DNA from: Clostridia bacterium
GTDB lineage: Bacteria > Bacillota_A > Clostridia > Christensenellales > Aristaeellaceae
Assembly: GCA_025997215.1 (NCBI GenBank)
Contig: BNUH01000018.1
Location: 1-47,900 of the forward strand
Direction of reading: 5' to 3'
DNA length: 47,900 nucleotides
Every line of letters begins with the position of its first letter. Positions within the stretch are counted from its first letter, which is position 1. The position numbers and the translations under genes were made by a program. Shown here in pieces: positions 24,576-32,827 of the stretch. The notes under the pieces were generated by a model, which was given only the letters and a program-made list of their open reading frames with translations, ran no database searches and was not told the origin of the DNA.

Positions 24576-25109
24576 ATGCCGCGAGGCGGCGCGCGTAGTG
24601 GCGCGGGGCGTAAGAAAAAACCGCTGTTTGATAAACTCATCGAGGGGAACTTGGGAAAGCGCCCGCTGACTACAGTGCAGTTTGAGAACCTGCCAGCAGT
24701 GCAAACAACCGACCTCGTGCCGCCGCCGTTCCTCTCTCTTGCGTCAAAGGAAACAGCGGAGACGTACCCGACAGCCAGTCAAATCTATAACGACTTGGCG
24801 GCGTGGCTGGAAACGACCGGCTGCTTGAATTTGATCAACCCGATGCTGATAGAGGATTACGCGGTACACCGCCGAGCGATGTTCGAGTGTGAATACATGA
24901 ACAAGCGGCTGGGCCGCATAGCAGGCGGGCGCCGCTCGCCATACGTAGACATGATGACAAACTATGCAAACCTTATGCGCGCCGCATGGGATCGTATCTG
25001 GATGATTGTAAGCCAGAACAGCGATAAGCCATACACAGGCAGCGCGTCCGGAGACGTAGATGTTATGGAATTATTACTGACACGGAGGAGGACGGTTCCT
25101 AATGCTTGA
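24576..25109 (+). CDS. terS: Phage terminase small subunit, P27 family
   Basis: This is a 177-residue small terminase that recognises phage DNA and brings it to the large subunit. The P27-type start PRGGARSGAGRKKK (basic, Gly-rich) is followed by a helical region with Y-N-D-L-A-A-W-L-E (about 69-77) and Y-A-V-H-R-R (about 93-98). The start at 24576 follows GGGAGGTGG with a 7-base gap; an upstream start would add 36 unlikely residues. Its partner terL is 10.8 kb away at 35942, which is unusual. It overlaps the methyltransferase by 8 bases. Confidence 0.85.
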   Translation: MPRGGARSGAGRKKKPLFDKLIEGNLGKRPLTTVQFENLPAVQTTDLVPPPFLSLASKETAETYPTASQIYNDLAAWLETTGCLNLINPMLIEDYAVHRRAMFECEYMNKRLGRIAGGRRSPYVDMMTNYANLMRAAWDRIWMIVSQNSDKPYTGSASGDVDVMELLLTRRRTVPNA

Positions 25110-26343
25110 GATAATCACGCTCCCGCTGGGAGAGATAAAACCATTTAAGAACAATGCCAAAGAGCATCCGAAGGCGCAGATCGCTCAGATTCGCGCTTCG
25201 ATTGAAGCCTTTTCAATGAATGATCCGATTTGTATTGACGAGAACAACACAATCATCGAAGGTCATGGGCGCGTCCTCGCACTGCGAGAAATGGGCGCGG
25301 AAACTGTCCCATGCATACGCCTCACGCACCTGACCGAGCCGCAGAAACGCGCGTACATCCTCGCTCATAACAAGCTGACACTGAACACCGGCTTTGATAC
25401 AGACACACTGTTACAGGAGTTCGACTTCCTGCGCGACGCTGAGTTTGATGTACAGCTCACAGGTTTTTCTGACGAAGAACTGCAGGAATTGTTCAATGGG
25501 AAATTGGACGGCGAGGTAACAGACGACGATTTCGATGTTGACAAAGCATTGGAGGAAGCGCCGTTTGTACAGCCAGGTGATCTGTGGCAGCTAGGCAGAC
25601 ACCGCTTGCTTTGCGGCGACGCGACCAAGCCGAATGATACCGCACTGCTAATGAACGGGAAACAAGCCAACCTTTGTGTAACAGATCCGCCATATAATTG
25701 TAACATAGAAGGCGGCACTGGGTTAAAAATACAGAATGATAAGATGAGTTCGGCAGCGTTTTACGAGTTCTTGTTATCATCATTCAGAAACATCTATACA
25801 AATCTCGCGGACGGCGGCGCGTTCTACTGCTTCCACTCCGACGCGGAGAAAGCCAACTTCTATAATGCGGTTGTCGCAGCAGGGTTCCACTATTCCAGTA
25901 CGTGTATCTGGGTAAAAAACTCGCTCGTGCTGGGTCGAGCAGATTACCAGCAAATGCATGAACCGGTTATGTACAACTTTAAGGATACAGCGAAACACAA
26001 GTGGTACAGTGATCGCAAGCAGACTACGGTCTGGAATTTCGACCGACCCACAAAGTCGGAGCTGCATCCCACGATGAAACCCCTGCCGCTCATCGCGTAC
26101 CCGATCGGCAACTCCTCCGCGCCTAACGCGATCGTTCTTGATCCGTTCGGAGGTTCGGGCAGTACACTGATGGTCTGTGAACAGATGGATCGCATCTGCC
26201 ACATGATGGAGCTTGATCCAAAGTACGCGAGTGTTATTGTCACTCGTGCCATGAGCGTGATCAAACCAGAGGATATCACCTGTATGCGCGATGGAAAGAT
26301 TCACCAGTATGATGAGATTGCTAAGGCAGGCGCACATGAGTAA
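25102..26343 (+). CDS. ParB-domain DNA methyltransferase (N4/N6 type)
   Basis: This is a 413-residue fusion. The N-terminal 110 residues are a ParB-like domain (KPFKNNAKEHP...IIEGHGRVLALREMG). The C-terminal part is a beta-class amino-methyltransferase with DPPY (195-198) before the SAM-binding F-G-G-S-G (about 347-351), as expected for that class. It transfers a methyl group to adenine N6 or cytosine N4. The ParB-methylase fusion is common in Clostridia prophages. It overlaps both terS and the next methyltransferase by 8 bases, so the three genes are translationally coupled. It may guard phage DNA from host restriction. Confidence 0.9.
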   Translation: MLEIITLPLGEIKPFKNNAKEHPKAQIAQIRASIEAFSMNDPICIDENNTIIEGHGRVLALREMGAETVPCIRLTHLTEPQKRAYILAHNKLTLNTGFDTDTLLQEFDFLRDAEFDVQLTGFSDEELQELFNGKLDGEVTDDDFDVDKALEEAPFVQPGDLWQLGRHRLLCGDATKPNDTALLMNGKQANLCVTDPPYNCNIEGGTGLKIQNDKMSSAAFYEFLLSSFRNIYTNLADGGAFYCFHSDAEKANFYNAVVAAGFHYSSTCIWVKNSLVLGRADYQQMHEPVMYNFKDTAKHKWYSDRKQTTVWNFDRPTKSELHPTMKPLPLIAYPIGNSSAPNAIVLDPFGGSGSTLMVCEQMDRICHMMELDPKYASVIVTRAMSVIKPEDITCMRDGKIHQYDEIAKAGAHE

Positions 26344-27823
26344 ACAACTAACCCTTGGCTCACTCTTCGACGGCTCAGGGGGATTCCCGCTGGCTGGTTT
26401 GCTGTCAGGTATACAGCCAGTATGGGCGAGCGAAATTGCGCCGTTCCCCATCCGCGTTACCACAAAGCGACTCCCGCAGGTAAAGCACTTGGGTGATGTA
26501 CACGCCATCAATGGCGCGACGATCCCTCCGGTCGACATAATAACCGCAGGCTCACCATGCACAGATATGTCGGTGGCGCACTCTGGGAAACGCGAAGGTC
26601 TATATGGCAAACAATCCAGCCTCTTCTTCGAGGCAATAAGAATCATCAAAGAGATGCGGGAGGAAACTCATGCCAAGCCCCGATTTTTCGTATTCGAGAA
26701 CGTGCCAGGAGCGTTCAGTTCCGGAACACCCCCAGGCAGCGACTTCCGAACCATCCTCAACTCGATCATCCAAATCGCCGCGCCGGGCGCCGAGGTGCCT
26801 GCGCCTGGTCCAAACGGCTGGCCCACCGCCGACGTATTCTTGGGCGACGGATGGAGCGTGGCATACAGGACTTACGACGCGCAACACTTCAACGTCGCCC
26901 AACGGAGATCGCGCCTGCTTATTGTCGCGGATTTTGATTCCGAACGCGCCGGAGAAATATTATTTGAGTCCGAAGGCGTGTGCCGGGATTATACGCCGCG
27001 CTTCGAGTCGTGGGAAGGTCTTACCGGATGTGCTGCGGATAGCGCTGGAACGGCGAGCGGCGCTGGTGTAACAAAATGCTACGGCTTGGAGCCAGGCGCG
27101 GCATCGCGCTTGGGCGGTCGTGTTTGGGAGGAGCTCGTGGGTACGTTACGCGCTGTCCCAGGCGACAATTTACCGGCTGTAGTATACGACGCGCGAGGAA
27201 ACGGCGACGGCGTGGTTGCGCCGACACTCGTAGGCGATCATGAAAACAGAGTGACCGATTACACAGCTCTGGCAGTCGAGCCGCACACTGTGGGTATCGC
27301 CGGAAACATCATAGGTCGCGAAGACCACAACGGCGGTCACGGCATCGGTGTGCAGGAAGATGTAGCGTACACGCTCACCAGCGCGGATCGTCACGGTTGC
27401 GCATACGCGATGACGGCTGGATCATTTTCAAGTGTTCACAAGGAGTGCGCCGCGACGCTTATGGCCAGGGACTTCAAAGACCCGCAATTGGTCGCGGACG
27501 CGCAATACACGGTACGGAGGCTTATGCCATGCGAGTGCGCTCTTTTACAAGGGTTTCCCCAAAATTACTGCGCAGGGTTGGAAACCGTCGATCCCACAGA
27601 GGATGAGATAGATTGGTGGTCGGACGTATTTGAAACCCATCGTAAGATCGTAGGGACATCAAAAAAGCCTAAGAGCCGCAAGCAGATCGTAAAGTGGTTA
27701 CAGAATCCGTATTCCGAGTCGGCTGAATATTCGATGTGGGGGGCAGGTGTAGCGTTGCCGGTGGTGTGTTTTGTAATGCGTGGGATTGTGGAGCTTACTG
27801 AGTCGGAGGGATCGTATGACTGA
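26336..27823 (+). CDS. DNA (cytosine-5) methyltransferase
   Basis: This is a 495-residue C5-methyltransferase. Motif I is LGSLFDGSGGFPLAGL (near residues 6-20). The catalytic GSPCTDMS has Cys75. ENVPG lies near 122, Q-R-R-S-R near 190, and the target recognition region (about 215-400) is long. The C-terminal motif IX (RRLMPCECALLQGFP) and X (M-W-G-A-G-V-A-L-P) are present; motif X usually has G-N, here G-A. It overlaps the previous gene (ATGAGTAA). It probably protects phage DNA from restriction or regulates genes. Confidence 0.92.
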   Translation: MSKQLTLGSLFDGSGGFPLAGLLSGIQPVWASEIAPFPIRVTTKRLPQVKHLGDVHAINGATIPPVDIITAGSPCTDMSVAHSGKREGLYGKQSSLFFEAIRIIKEMREETHAKPRFFVFENVPGAFSSGTPPGSDFRTILNSIIQIAAPGAEVPAPGPNGWPTADVFLGDGWSVAYRTYDAQHFNVAQRRSRLLIVADFDSERAGEILFESEGVCRDYTPRFESWEGLTGCAADSAGTASGAGVTKCYGLEPGAASRLGGRVWEELVGTLRAVPGDNLPAVVYDARGNGDGVVAPTLVGDHENRVTDYTALAVEPHTVGIAGNIIGREDHNGGHGIGVQEDVAYTLTSADRHGCAYAMTAGSFSSVHKECAATLMARDFKDPQLVADAQYTVRRLMPCECALLQGFPQNYCAGLETVDPTEDEIDWWSDVFETHRKIVGTSKKPKSRKQIVKWLQNPYSESAEYSMWGAGVALPVVCFVMRGIVELTESEGSYD

Positions 27824-28043
27824 AGACAAAGTAGAAGAGCTATACAACTTGCTGTATCAAGCAAGTAAAACAATCAGTATTGCTATGAGCATGTTAGCGG
27901 AAGTACGCAGTCCTTGCCATATGTGCGGGACACAATCGCTGGAATGCGGCGGCTGCAAGCGTTGGCGCGCATGGCAAAAAGAGCGTGAACCGTCAAAGCA
28001 AACGGGCGCTAAAGGCACGGGCGAGAAGGAAAGTGTGCGCTAG
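27816..28043 (+). CDS. Small Cys-rich protein after methyltransferase
   Basis: This is a 75-residue protein with the zinc-like pattern C-x2-C...C-x2-C (CHMCGTQSLECGGC, about 34-47) and a basic tail (KQTGAKGTGEK). The start at 27816 follows GGAGGG and overlaps the methyltransferase stop (ATGACTGA). It may bind DNA or help the methyltransferases; no family is recognised. Confidence 0.6.
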   Translation: MTEDKVEELYNLLYQASKTISIAMSMLAEVRSPCHMCGTQSLECGGCKRWRAWQKEREPSKQTGAKGTGEKESVR

Positions 28044-28066
28044 AAATTCCCAGTAAAAACCTCTTG

Positions 28067-28107
28067 CTATTTATGTTGACATGAGTGATATATGTTAACA
28101 GCAAATA
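28067..28107. promoter_or_regulatory. Dyad symmetric sequence upstream of accessory gene
   Basis: An inverted repeat TGTTGACAT / ATGTTAACA (one mismatch) lies around 28074-28100, flanked by CTATTT and AAATAG. It sits 18-58 bases before the ATG at 28125 and may be an operator. Confidence 0.35.
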
Positions 28108-28124
28108 GAAAGGCGGTGCCGCTC

Positions 28125-28991
28125 ATGGAGGTTAAGTACAATGTGTCAGGAGACGAGCGCAAGCGGTTGATCAGCACGATCGGCGAAATACTGGGTGTTA
28201 AGCCGATTTATCGAGGGATGCCCGTGATGGCGCATCAAGTTTCGAGCTTCACAATCGACGCGGATGGCATTGTGTCGTGGGAGGATCATGTAAACGCGAA
28301 GGTAGTCGCCCGTGTAATCGACGGGCTGGCGCACAAGGGGTTCATTGAGCAGGGTAGTCGAGATGTTGATCATGACGCCGCCAGCCTTGAACCTAGCGCG
28401 GAGTCGATTCCTGATATACCTGAACAGCCTGTTCAGGCTGTAGCCGAAACGATGACAACAGCGGAAGATACACAATGTGGGTATGACGCGAGTGCAAGCG
28501 ACGTGCTTGAAACCATCGCAATCGAAATCCCATACGAAGGTGATCCCGCCATCCTGCGTGCGCTCCTGCAGAGCAAGGCTACGCTGATATACGCCGCGCT
28601 TGGTGAGACTGCTTATTGGTACAGCCCGCTGCCCGAATACAGCCCAGATCATCCTGGCGGTTGGTATGGCCCCGCTCCAAGCGAGAACATACTGCCGATC
28701 GAATTCACAGCTGACTCGGTAAAACTCGATTGGTTTGCACTTGGCGCTGATAGCGAAACTATTCAAGCGTGGAGCGCATTCCTTGCGGCGGCGGTCAAAT
28801 TCGCGAAGGCCGCGAAGCGGGTTACGGCAAAAGACAACGACGCCGAAAATCAGAAGTTTGCATTCAGGGTGTTCCTAACCAGATTGGGTTTGGTGGGAGC
28901 CGAGTACAAAACGACGCGGCGTATTCTCCTTCAGAATCTCACCGGATGCTCCGCTTGGAAGGGCGGTCCTCCGAGGGAGGCGACAGCATGA
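28125..28991 (+). CDS. Conserved prophage 'virulence-related' protein
   Basis: This is a 288-residue protein with the hallmark N-terminus MEVKYNVSGDERKRLI...ILGVKPIYRGMP, widespread in Clostridia prophages and annotated 'virulence-related' without proven function. A Pro/Glu/Ala-rich linker (about 95-125) contains a palindrome (28419-28437). The C-terminal part (KRVTAKDNDAENQKFAFR, then R-L-G-L-V-G-A-E-Y-K) is also conserved. The start at 28125 follows AAAGGCGG with a 7-base gap. It overlaps the DUF5049 gene by 4 bases. Confidence 0.7.
   Translation: MEVKYNVSGDERKRLISTIGEILGVKPIYRGMPVMAHQVSSFTIDADGIVSWEDHVNAKVVARVIDGLAHKGFIEQGSRDVDHDAASLEPSAESIPDIPEQPVQAVAETMTTAEDTQCGYDASASDVLETIAIEIPYEGDPAILRALLQSKATLIYAALGETAYWYSPLPEYSPDHPGGWYGPAPSENILPIEFTADSVKLDWFALGADSETIQAWSAFLAAAVKFAKAAKRVTAKDNDAENQKFAFRVFLTRLGLVGAEYKTTRRILLQNLTGCSAWKGGPPREATA
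28419..28437. repeat. Perfect 9-bp palindrome inside accessory gene
   Basis: CCTGAACAG, one C, then CTGTTCAGG. It lies in the disordered linker-coding part of the 28125 gene. Confidence 0.7.
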
Positions 28992-29191
28992 CAAAGCAGG
29001 AGATCATCGAGCAAGTGATGGCTATCCGCGATACTGGGCGAGTCAACATGTGCCTCGCCCCCGCTGTGCAACGCGTCGCAATGGACATGGGCTATAATAC
29101 GCTGGCGCTGTGGATAGAGGATCACAAGAAGATCTACTGGAATCTCATCATGACGGGGGAACTTGATTATGAGGAGGGGGACGCCGAGTGA
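28988..29191 (+). CDS. DUF5049 family protein
   Basis: This is a 67-residue protein. M-T-K-Q-E-I-I-E-Q-V-M-A-I-R-D-T-G-R-V-N at the start and WIEDHKKIYWNLIMTGE in the middle match the DUF5049 pattern of small Firmicute phage proteins. Its ATG overlaps the previous stop and its end overlaps the GTG of the next gene. Function unknown. Confidence 0.75.
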   Translation: MTKQEIIEQVMAIRDTGRVNMCLAPAVQRVAMDMGYNTLALWIEDHKKIYWNLIMTGELDYEEGDAE

Positions 29192-29430
29192 GGTTTCCGA
29201 GCAAGGAAGAAGTCGAACATCTGCGTCGATCTTACCCGCCTGGCACGCGGCTTGAGCTGGTTGAGACTATGGTTGATCCGTATGCGCCTGTACCTGCAGG
29301 GACACAGGGGACGGTTCGGGAAGTCGATGATGACGGCTCCATAGAGATAGTCTGGGATAATCACAGCACCCTGAAACTGCTGCCGGACGTCGATTCGTTC
29401 AAAATCGTCCGCGACAAGACCGATGTCTGA
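29188..29430 (+). CDS. DUF4314 family protein
   Basis: This is an 80-residue protein. LRRSYPPGTRLELVE...PVPAGTQGTVREVDDDG...IVWDNHSTLKLLPDVD matches the DUF4314 family, a beta-barrel-like (SH3-type) small phage protein of unknown role. The start is GTG, overlapping the DUF5049 stop. DUF5049 and DUF4314 are usually neighbours in Clostridia phages. A terminator hairpin follows. Confidence 0.8.
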   Translation: MRFPSKEEVEHLRRSYPPGTRLELVETMVDPYAPVPAGTQGTVREVDDDGSIEIVWDNHSTLKLLPDVDSFKIVRDKTDV

Positions 29431-29435
29431 TGGCT

Positions 29436-29477
29436 GTAAACTACACAATTTCTCCGCCAGAGGATTGTGTAGTTTAC
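29436..29477 (+). terminator. 14-bp stem hairpin after DUF4314 gene
   Basis: Arms 29436-29449 and 29464-29477 pair perfectly around a 14-base loop, 6 bases past the stop. It has no long T run, so it could be a transcription terminator or an mRNA end-protecting hairpin. Confidence 0.65.
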
Positions 29478-29557
29478 GTCTCATAATTATCTTGCTATAA
29501 CAACCGTTCAGAGCGATACTGTACACACGGAAACACACTAAACGGGAGGGCAAGACA

Positions 29558-29827
29558 ATGACTTATTTCTTCAAGCTGCAGGATCGCACAGACCTCGACA
29601 ACCCTTCGATGCTCGAGCCGCCGATTATTGGCAAATGCCTCATCGAGCAGCTGCGCGCCCAGCACGAAATCAACCCCGATGAAACCCTGCTGGAGCATTA
29701 CCAAGCAGCAGAAGGCGACTACCGGTTCATAACCGAAGCCCCCAGCGGGATGAAAACACGCTACTCGCTCTACAGCAAAGACGGCGATTGGCATGCTTTG
29801 AGGTGCGATTCAAGCATATTGCGCTGA
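29558..29827 (+). CDS. Small hypothetical protein before tail-fibre genes
   Basis: This is an 89-residue protein preceded by GGGAGGG with a 7-base gap. It is soluble and mixed alpha/beta, and it is isolated between two terminator hairpins (29436-29477 and 29856-29876). It may therefore have its own promoter, though none was convincing. No family recognised. Confidence 0.6.
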   Translation: MTYFFKLQDRTDLDNPSMLEPPIIGKCLIEQLRAQHEINPDETLLEHYQAAEGDYRFITEAPSGMKTRYSLYSKDGDWHALRCDSSILR

Positions 29828-29855
29828 CAATACCAAACCCCTCATGTCCGGAACA

Positions 29856-29880
29856 AGAAGCCCGCAGCGGGCTTCTGTTT
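29856..29880 (+). terminator. Rho-independent terminator
   Basis: An 8-bp GC-rich stem (AGAAGCCC/GGGCTTCT; 29856-29863 with 29869-29876), a 5-base loop and a GTTTCG tail lie 29 bases after the stop at 29827. Confidence 0.75.
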
Positions 29881-29952
29881 CGTATGTTGTATATTTACTT
29901 TCTTTATATTTACGTGCCTTTGTTCCGCATCGGCGCAGGAGGAGGATAAGAA

Positions 29953-30546
29953 ATGCCGATACGCACACTAAAGCGGGTATTTGGCCGCGCAAGTCCGGTA
30001 CAAGCTCTCGGTGTCGCAGGCGAGTCCAGCGCGACGATCCTCTCAATCAATGTATCTGCCGTCTGGGAAACGCACCCAGCCGCAGAATACTCCATCATGG
30101 TTAAGCGTGGCAACGAAGAACCGTACCCAGCGGCAGCGCTGCTCAAACCTGTTGGCGGGATAATTGATTGGATAGTACCAATGTCGGCGCTGGAAGTATC
30201 CGGCGACCTGGTCATAGAGATACAGGCGTCTGAAGACGGCGTACTGCTAAAGTCATATAGCTGGCGATTCTGGGTCGGCGGGAGCATGACCGGGGGCGGC
30301 AATGCACCAACCGGTCCGCCGTCATGGTTCAATGAACTATTGAGTTCGATAAACAGCATCGCATCGCCTGTCGTCTGGTGTGAAACTAAGCACGACCGCC
30401 CGACTTACGGCGCGGTTAATACCCTGTATATCATTGGCGACGCGGCTTATGTATGGAACGAGGACCCACCCAAGTACATGCCGCTCATGTTTGACGCAGA
30501 CGAACCCACACAAATTGACTTAATTAACGGAGGAGAAGAAACATAA
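29953..30546 (+). CDS. Baseplate or tail-associated protein
   Basis: This is a 197-residue beta-rich protein. The first 110 residues resemble the N-terminal domain of upper baseplate proteins: T-L-K-R-V-F-G near the start, then repeated beta strands with A-A-L-L-K-P-V-G-G. A Gly-rich hinge (S-M-T-G-G-G-N) leads to a C-terminal part. It heads the tail-fibre block and overlaps the next gene (TAATG). GGAGGAGGA precedes ATG. The baseplate role is inferred from location and fold pattern. Confidence 0.6.
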   Translation: MPIRTLKRVFGRASPVQALGVAGESSATILSINVSAVWETHPAAEYSIMVKRGNEEPYPAAALLKPVGGIIDWIVPMSALEVSGDLVIEIQASEDGVLLKSYSWRFWVGGSMTGGGNAPTGPPSWFNELLSSINSIASPVVWCETKHDRPTYGAVNTLYIIGDAAYVWNEDPPKYMPLMFDADEPTQIDLINGGEET

Positions 30547-31649
30547 TGGCAAGCCGAATATTTGAAGGCCCAATCAGTTTACACCACGGTACAGCAGCCG
30601 CGTTCCTGGCCAACAATCCCGTACTCGTCCGAGGCGAAATGGGCGTGGAGCTGGATACATACCGCTATAAAATCGGCGACGGCGAAACGCTGTGGAATGA
30701 TCTGCCCTACGCGTCCGGTCCGCAATTCGTATTCAATGCAGGCGCGCCTACAGCGGCCAACGCGAACTATGAGCTAGGTAGCATATGGTTCAACACTGTC
30801 GATGAACGCGCGTACCTGCTCGTAGCCGTGAACAGCGGCGACGCGGTATGGCAATCCGTCGCTACTGTGGCCGATCTGGCCGATCTGGGCGGCGGCGACA
30901 TGCTGCGAAGCGAATACGCCACGACGGGTATAACGGGTAAGGTAGACGCGGCACAGCAAGCAGATAAGCTGTCGGCGGCGAAGTCATTCACGCTCACAGG
31001 CGATGTCAGCGGCACGGTGTCAAGTGACCTGTCGGGTAACGTAACTATCGCAACGGAGCTGGATGAGGTAGGCACGGCTGGCACATACACGAAGGTTACA
31101 ACGGATGACGCTGGTCGAGTTGTCTCAGGTAACGACCTTACAGCCTCCGACATCCCCGACCTGACGTTGAGCAAGATAACGGACGCAGGCACAGCGGCGG
31201 CGAAGGATGTAGGTATAGCATCGGGCAATATCCCCGTACTGGATACGTCGGGTAAGCTCGCATCCAGCGTCATCCCCAGCACGGCAATCGTCGATAGGTT
31301 CGAGGCAGCGAATGTCGCCGCGCTGACAGGATTGACTGACGCAGAAGTCGGCGACATAGCAGTCTTGCCGGACACGTCACTCTACATGCTCGTACATAGT
31401 GACCCAAGCGTCGCGGCGAGCTGGGTCAAACTCACGAGCGACCCTAATGCGGTAACCAGCGTCAATGGTCAAGCAGGACCCAACGTTGTGCTGACATCAT
31501 CGGAAATAGCGGAAGGCTTAAATCTTTACCACACAGCCGCACGCGTACAGGCGATCATCGCGGCGGCAAATGTGGGCGATCTGGTTGACGGCGCGAACGT
31601 GCTGATGACTACCGACACCTACGCATGGGACGGCGGCCAGGAAGTATAA
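30546..31649 (+). CDS. Tail fibre protein
   Basis: This is a 367-residue fibre. The N-terminal 55 residues (HHGTAAAFLANNPVLVRGEM...YKIGDGETLWNDLPY) match the attachment domain of phage hyaluronidase or tropism-determinant fibres. The body is repetitive and rich in Thr, Ser, Ala and Asp (e.g. V-S-G-T-V-S-S-D-L-S-G-N-V-T-I). Near the end are NGQAGPNVVLTSSEI and a short coiled coil (AARVQAIIAAANV). It probably reaches out to the host surface. It shares its N-terminal domain with the next gene. Confidence 0.75.
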   Translation: MASRIFEGPISLHHGTAAAFLANNPVLVRGEMGVELDTYRYKIGDGETLWNDLPYASGPQFVFNAGAPTAANANYELGSIWFNTVDERAYLLVAVNSGDAVWQSVATVADLADLGGGDMLRSEYATTGITGKVDAAQQADKLSAAKSFTLTGDVSGTVSSDLSGNVTIATELDEVGTAGTYTKVTTDDAGRVVSGNDLTASDIPDLTLSKITDAGTAAAKDVGIASGNIPVLDTSGKLASSVIPSTAIVDRFEAANVAALTGLTDAEVGDIAVLPDTSLYMLVHSDPSVAASWVKLTSDPNAVTSVNGQAGPNVVLTSSEIAEGLNLYHTAARVQAIIAAANVGDLVDGANVLMTTDTYAWDGGQEV

Positions 31650-31658
31650 GGTGCAGCG

Positions 31659-32087
31659 ATGGCGACGCGCAATCTGACAGCCCCGCTTTCGCAGCATGGC
31701 GGTACAGCCGCCAGGATGGCCGCGAACAACCCTGTATTGAAGAACCGCGAGCTTGGCGTGGAGACAGATACGCGGCGAATCAAGATCGGCAACGGCTCCA
31801 CGACGTGGAATAACCTCGATTACATCGCAACAGGCACACAGGCGGTTAACGTATCGTTAGCCGCCTCCGCGTGGTCGAGCGGCGCCGCGACCATCAGCAA
31901 CACCAATATTAAGGCGGCGTCGAATGGATTCGTTACGATACAGAATACCGCTACTGTGGCGCAGTACAACGCCTACACAGCCGCCAGGCCGTATGTCACG
32001 TCAACGGCAAACGGCAGCATCAAACTCACGGCGGCGGGAACGGCTCCGACAGTAGCGATTCCGCTGACAATTATTCTGCTTGGTTGA
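31659..32087 (+). CDS. Short tail fibre protein with the same attachment domain
   Basis: This is a 142-residue protein whose first 55 residues (HGGTAARMAANNPVLKNREL...RIKIGNGSTTWNNLDY) are paralogous to those of the gene at 30546. The rest is a short beta-rich domain ending in a hydrophobic strand. It may be a short fibre. A ribosome binding site (AAGGTG) precedes ATG. Confidence 0.7.
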   Translation: MATRNLTAPLSQHGGTAARMAANNPVLKNRELGVETDTRRIKIGNGSTTWNNLDYIATGTQAVNVSLAASAWSSGAATISNTNIKAASNGFVTIQNTATVAQYNAYTAARPYVTSTANGSIKLTAAGTAPTVAIPLTIILLG

Positions 32088-32098
32088 GGTGTATAGCA

Positions 32099-32815
32099 AT
32101 GCCGATAGTATGTTTGGATATGTTCACCGCGACCGCCGCGCCGGTTACGATACCTGGACTTGCGTACCCCAACGTAGCCGTTGAAGGTGTAAGTATCCAG
32201 CGATTTGCGATGTATAACAATATCGTATATGCGGAATACATCTGGGTGGACAGACCGGATCTCTTTACGGAATTCATACCTGCCGCGCCGATCAGTAAAG
32301 TAGATGTGTACGCAATCGGCCAGGGCCGGACAGGAAGCGCGGGCGGCACGGCCACAGCCGGAGCAGGCGGAAGCGCCGGTGTGCAAGCCGTGACCAAAAA
32401 CTACTCGCTTCTTGCGTCGGATTATATCTGCTACTTCACGGAGTCCTCAACGATTTTCTACAACCCAGGCGGCAATAACGTCGTAGTCGCCATGTCAGGC
32501 GCGTTTACAGGGACGTACTATCTCTACGGTGATACGAAATATCCAGTCGGGACTGCAGCTGCGGCGCAAGCAGGAGGCACATATATACCCGGCAAAGGCT
32601 CAAACGGCTGCACATTCCTTCCCGACATTCGCGCAGCGAGCACGGTTTATCCGTCGAGCAGCTCCGCTGTTTCACTTTCAGCAGGCGCGCTAGGTATCGG
32701 CGCGGGCGGGACGGGCGGCGCGCGGACAAATTTGCAGACTGCGGCGATGTCTGGTCTGACCGGCGCAGGACTCGGCGGCTGTGCGATGATCATGCTGCGA
32801 ATACCGATCGGATGA
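32099..32815 (+). CDS. Glycine-rich tail adhesin, copy 1
   Basis: This is a 238-residue protein with two glycine-rich zones: GSAGGTATAGAGGSAG (about 82-97) and IGAGGTGGARTNLQT (about 204-218). It shares the frame Y-x-L-Y-G-x-x-x-Y-P-x-G-T...Y-x-P-G-K-G and the C-terminus L-R-I-P with the gene at 32828. Phage gp38-like adhesins have such glycine loops and bind host receptors. The start at 32099 follows GAGGTG. Confidence 0.65.
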   Translation: MPIVCLDMFTATAAPVTIPGLAYPNVAVEGVSIQRFAMYNNIVYAEYIWVDRPDLFTEFIPAAPISKVDVYAIGQGRTGSAGGTATAGAGGSAGVQAVTKNYSLLASDYICYFTESSTIFYNPGGNNVVVAMSGAFTGTYYLYGDTKYPVGTAAAAQAGGTYIPGKGSNGCTFLPDIRAASTVYPSSSSAVSLSAGALGIGAGGTGGARTNLQTAAMSGLTGAGLGGCAMIMLRIPIG

Positions 32816-32827
32816 GGAGGCGATGAA

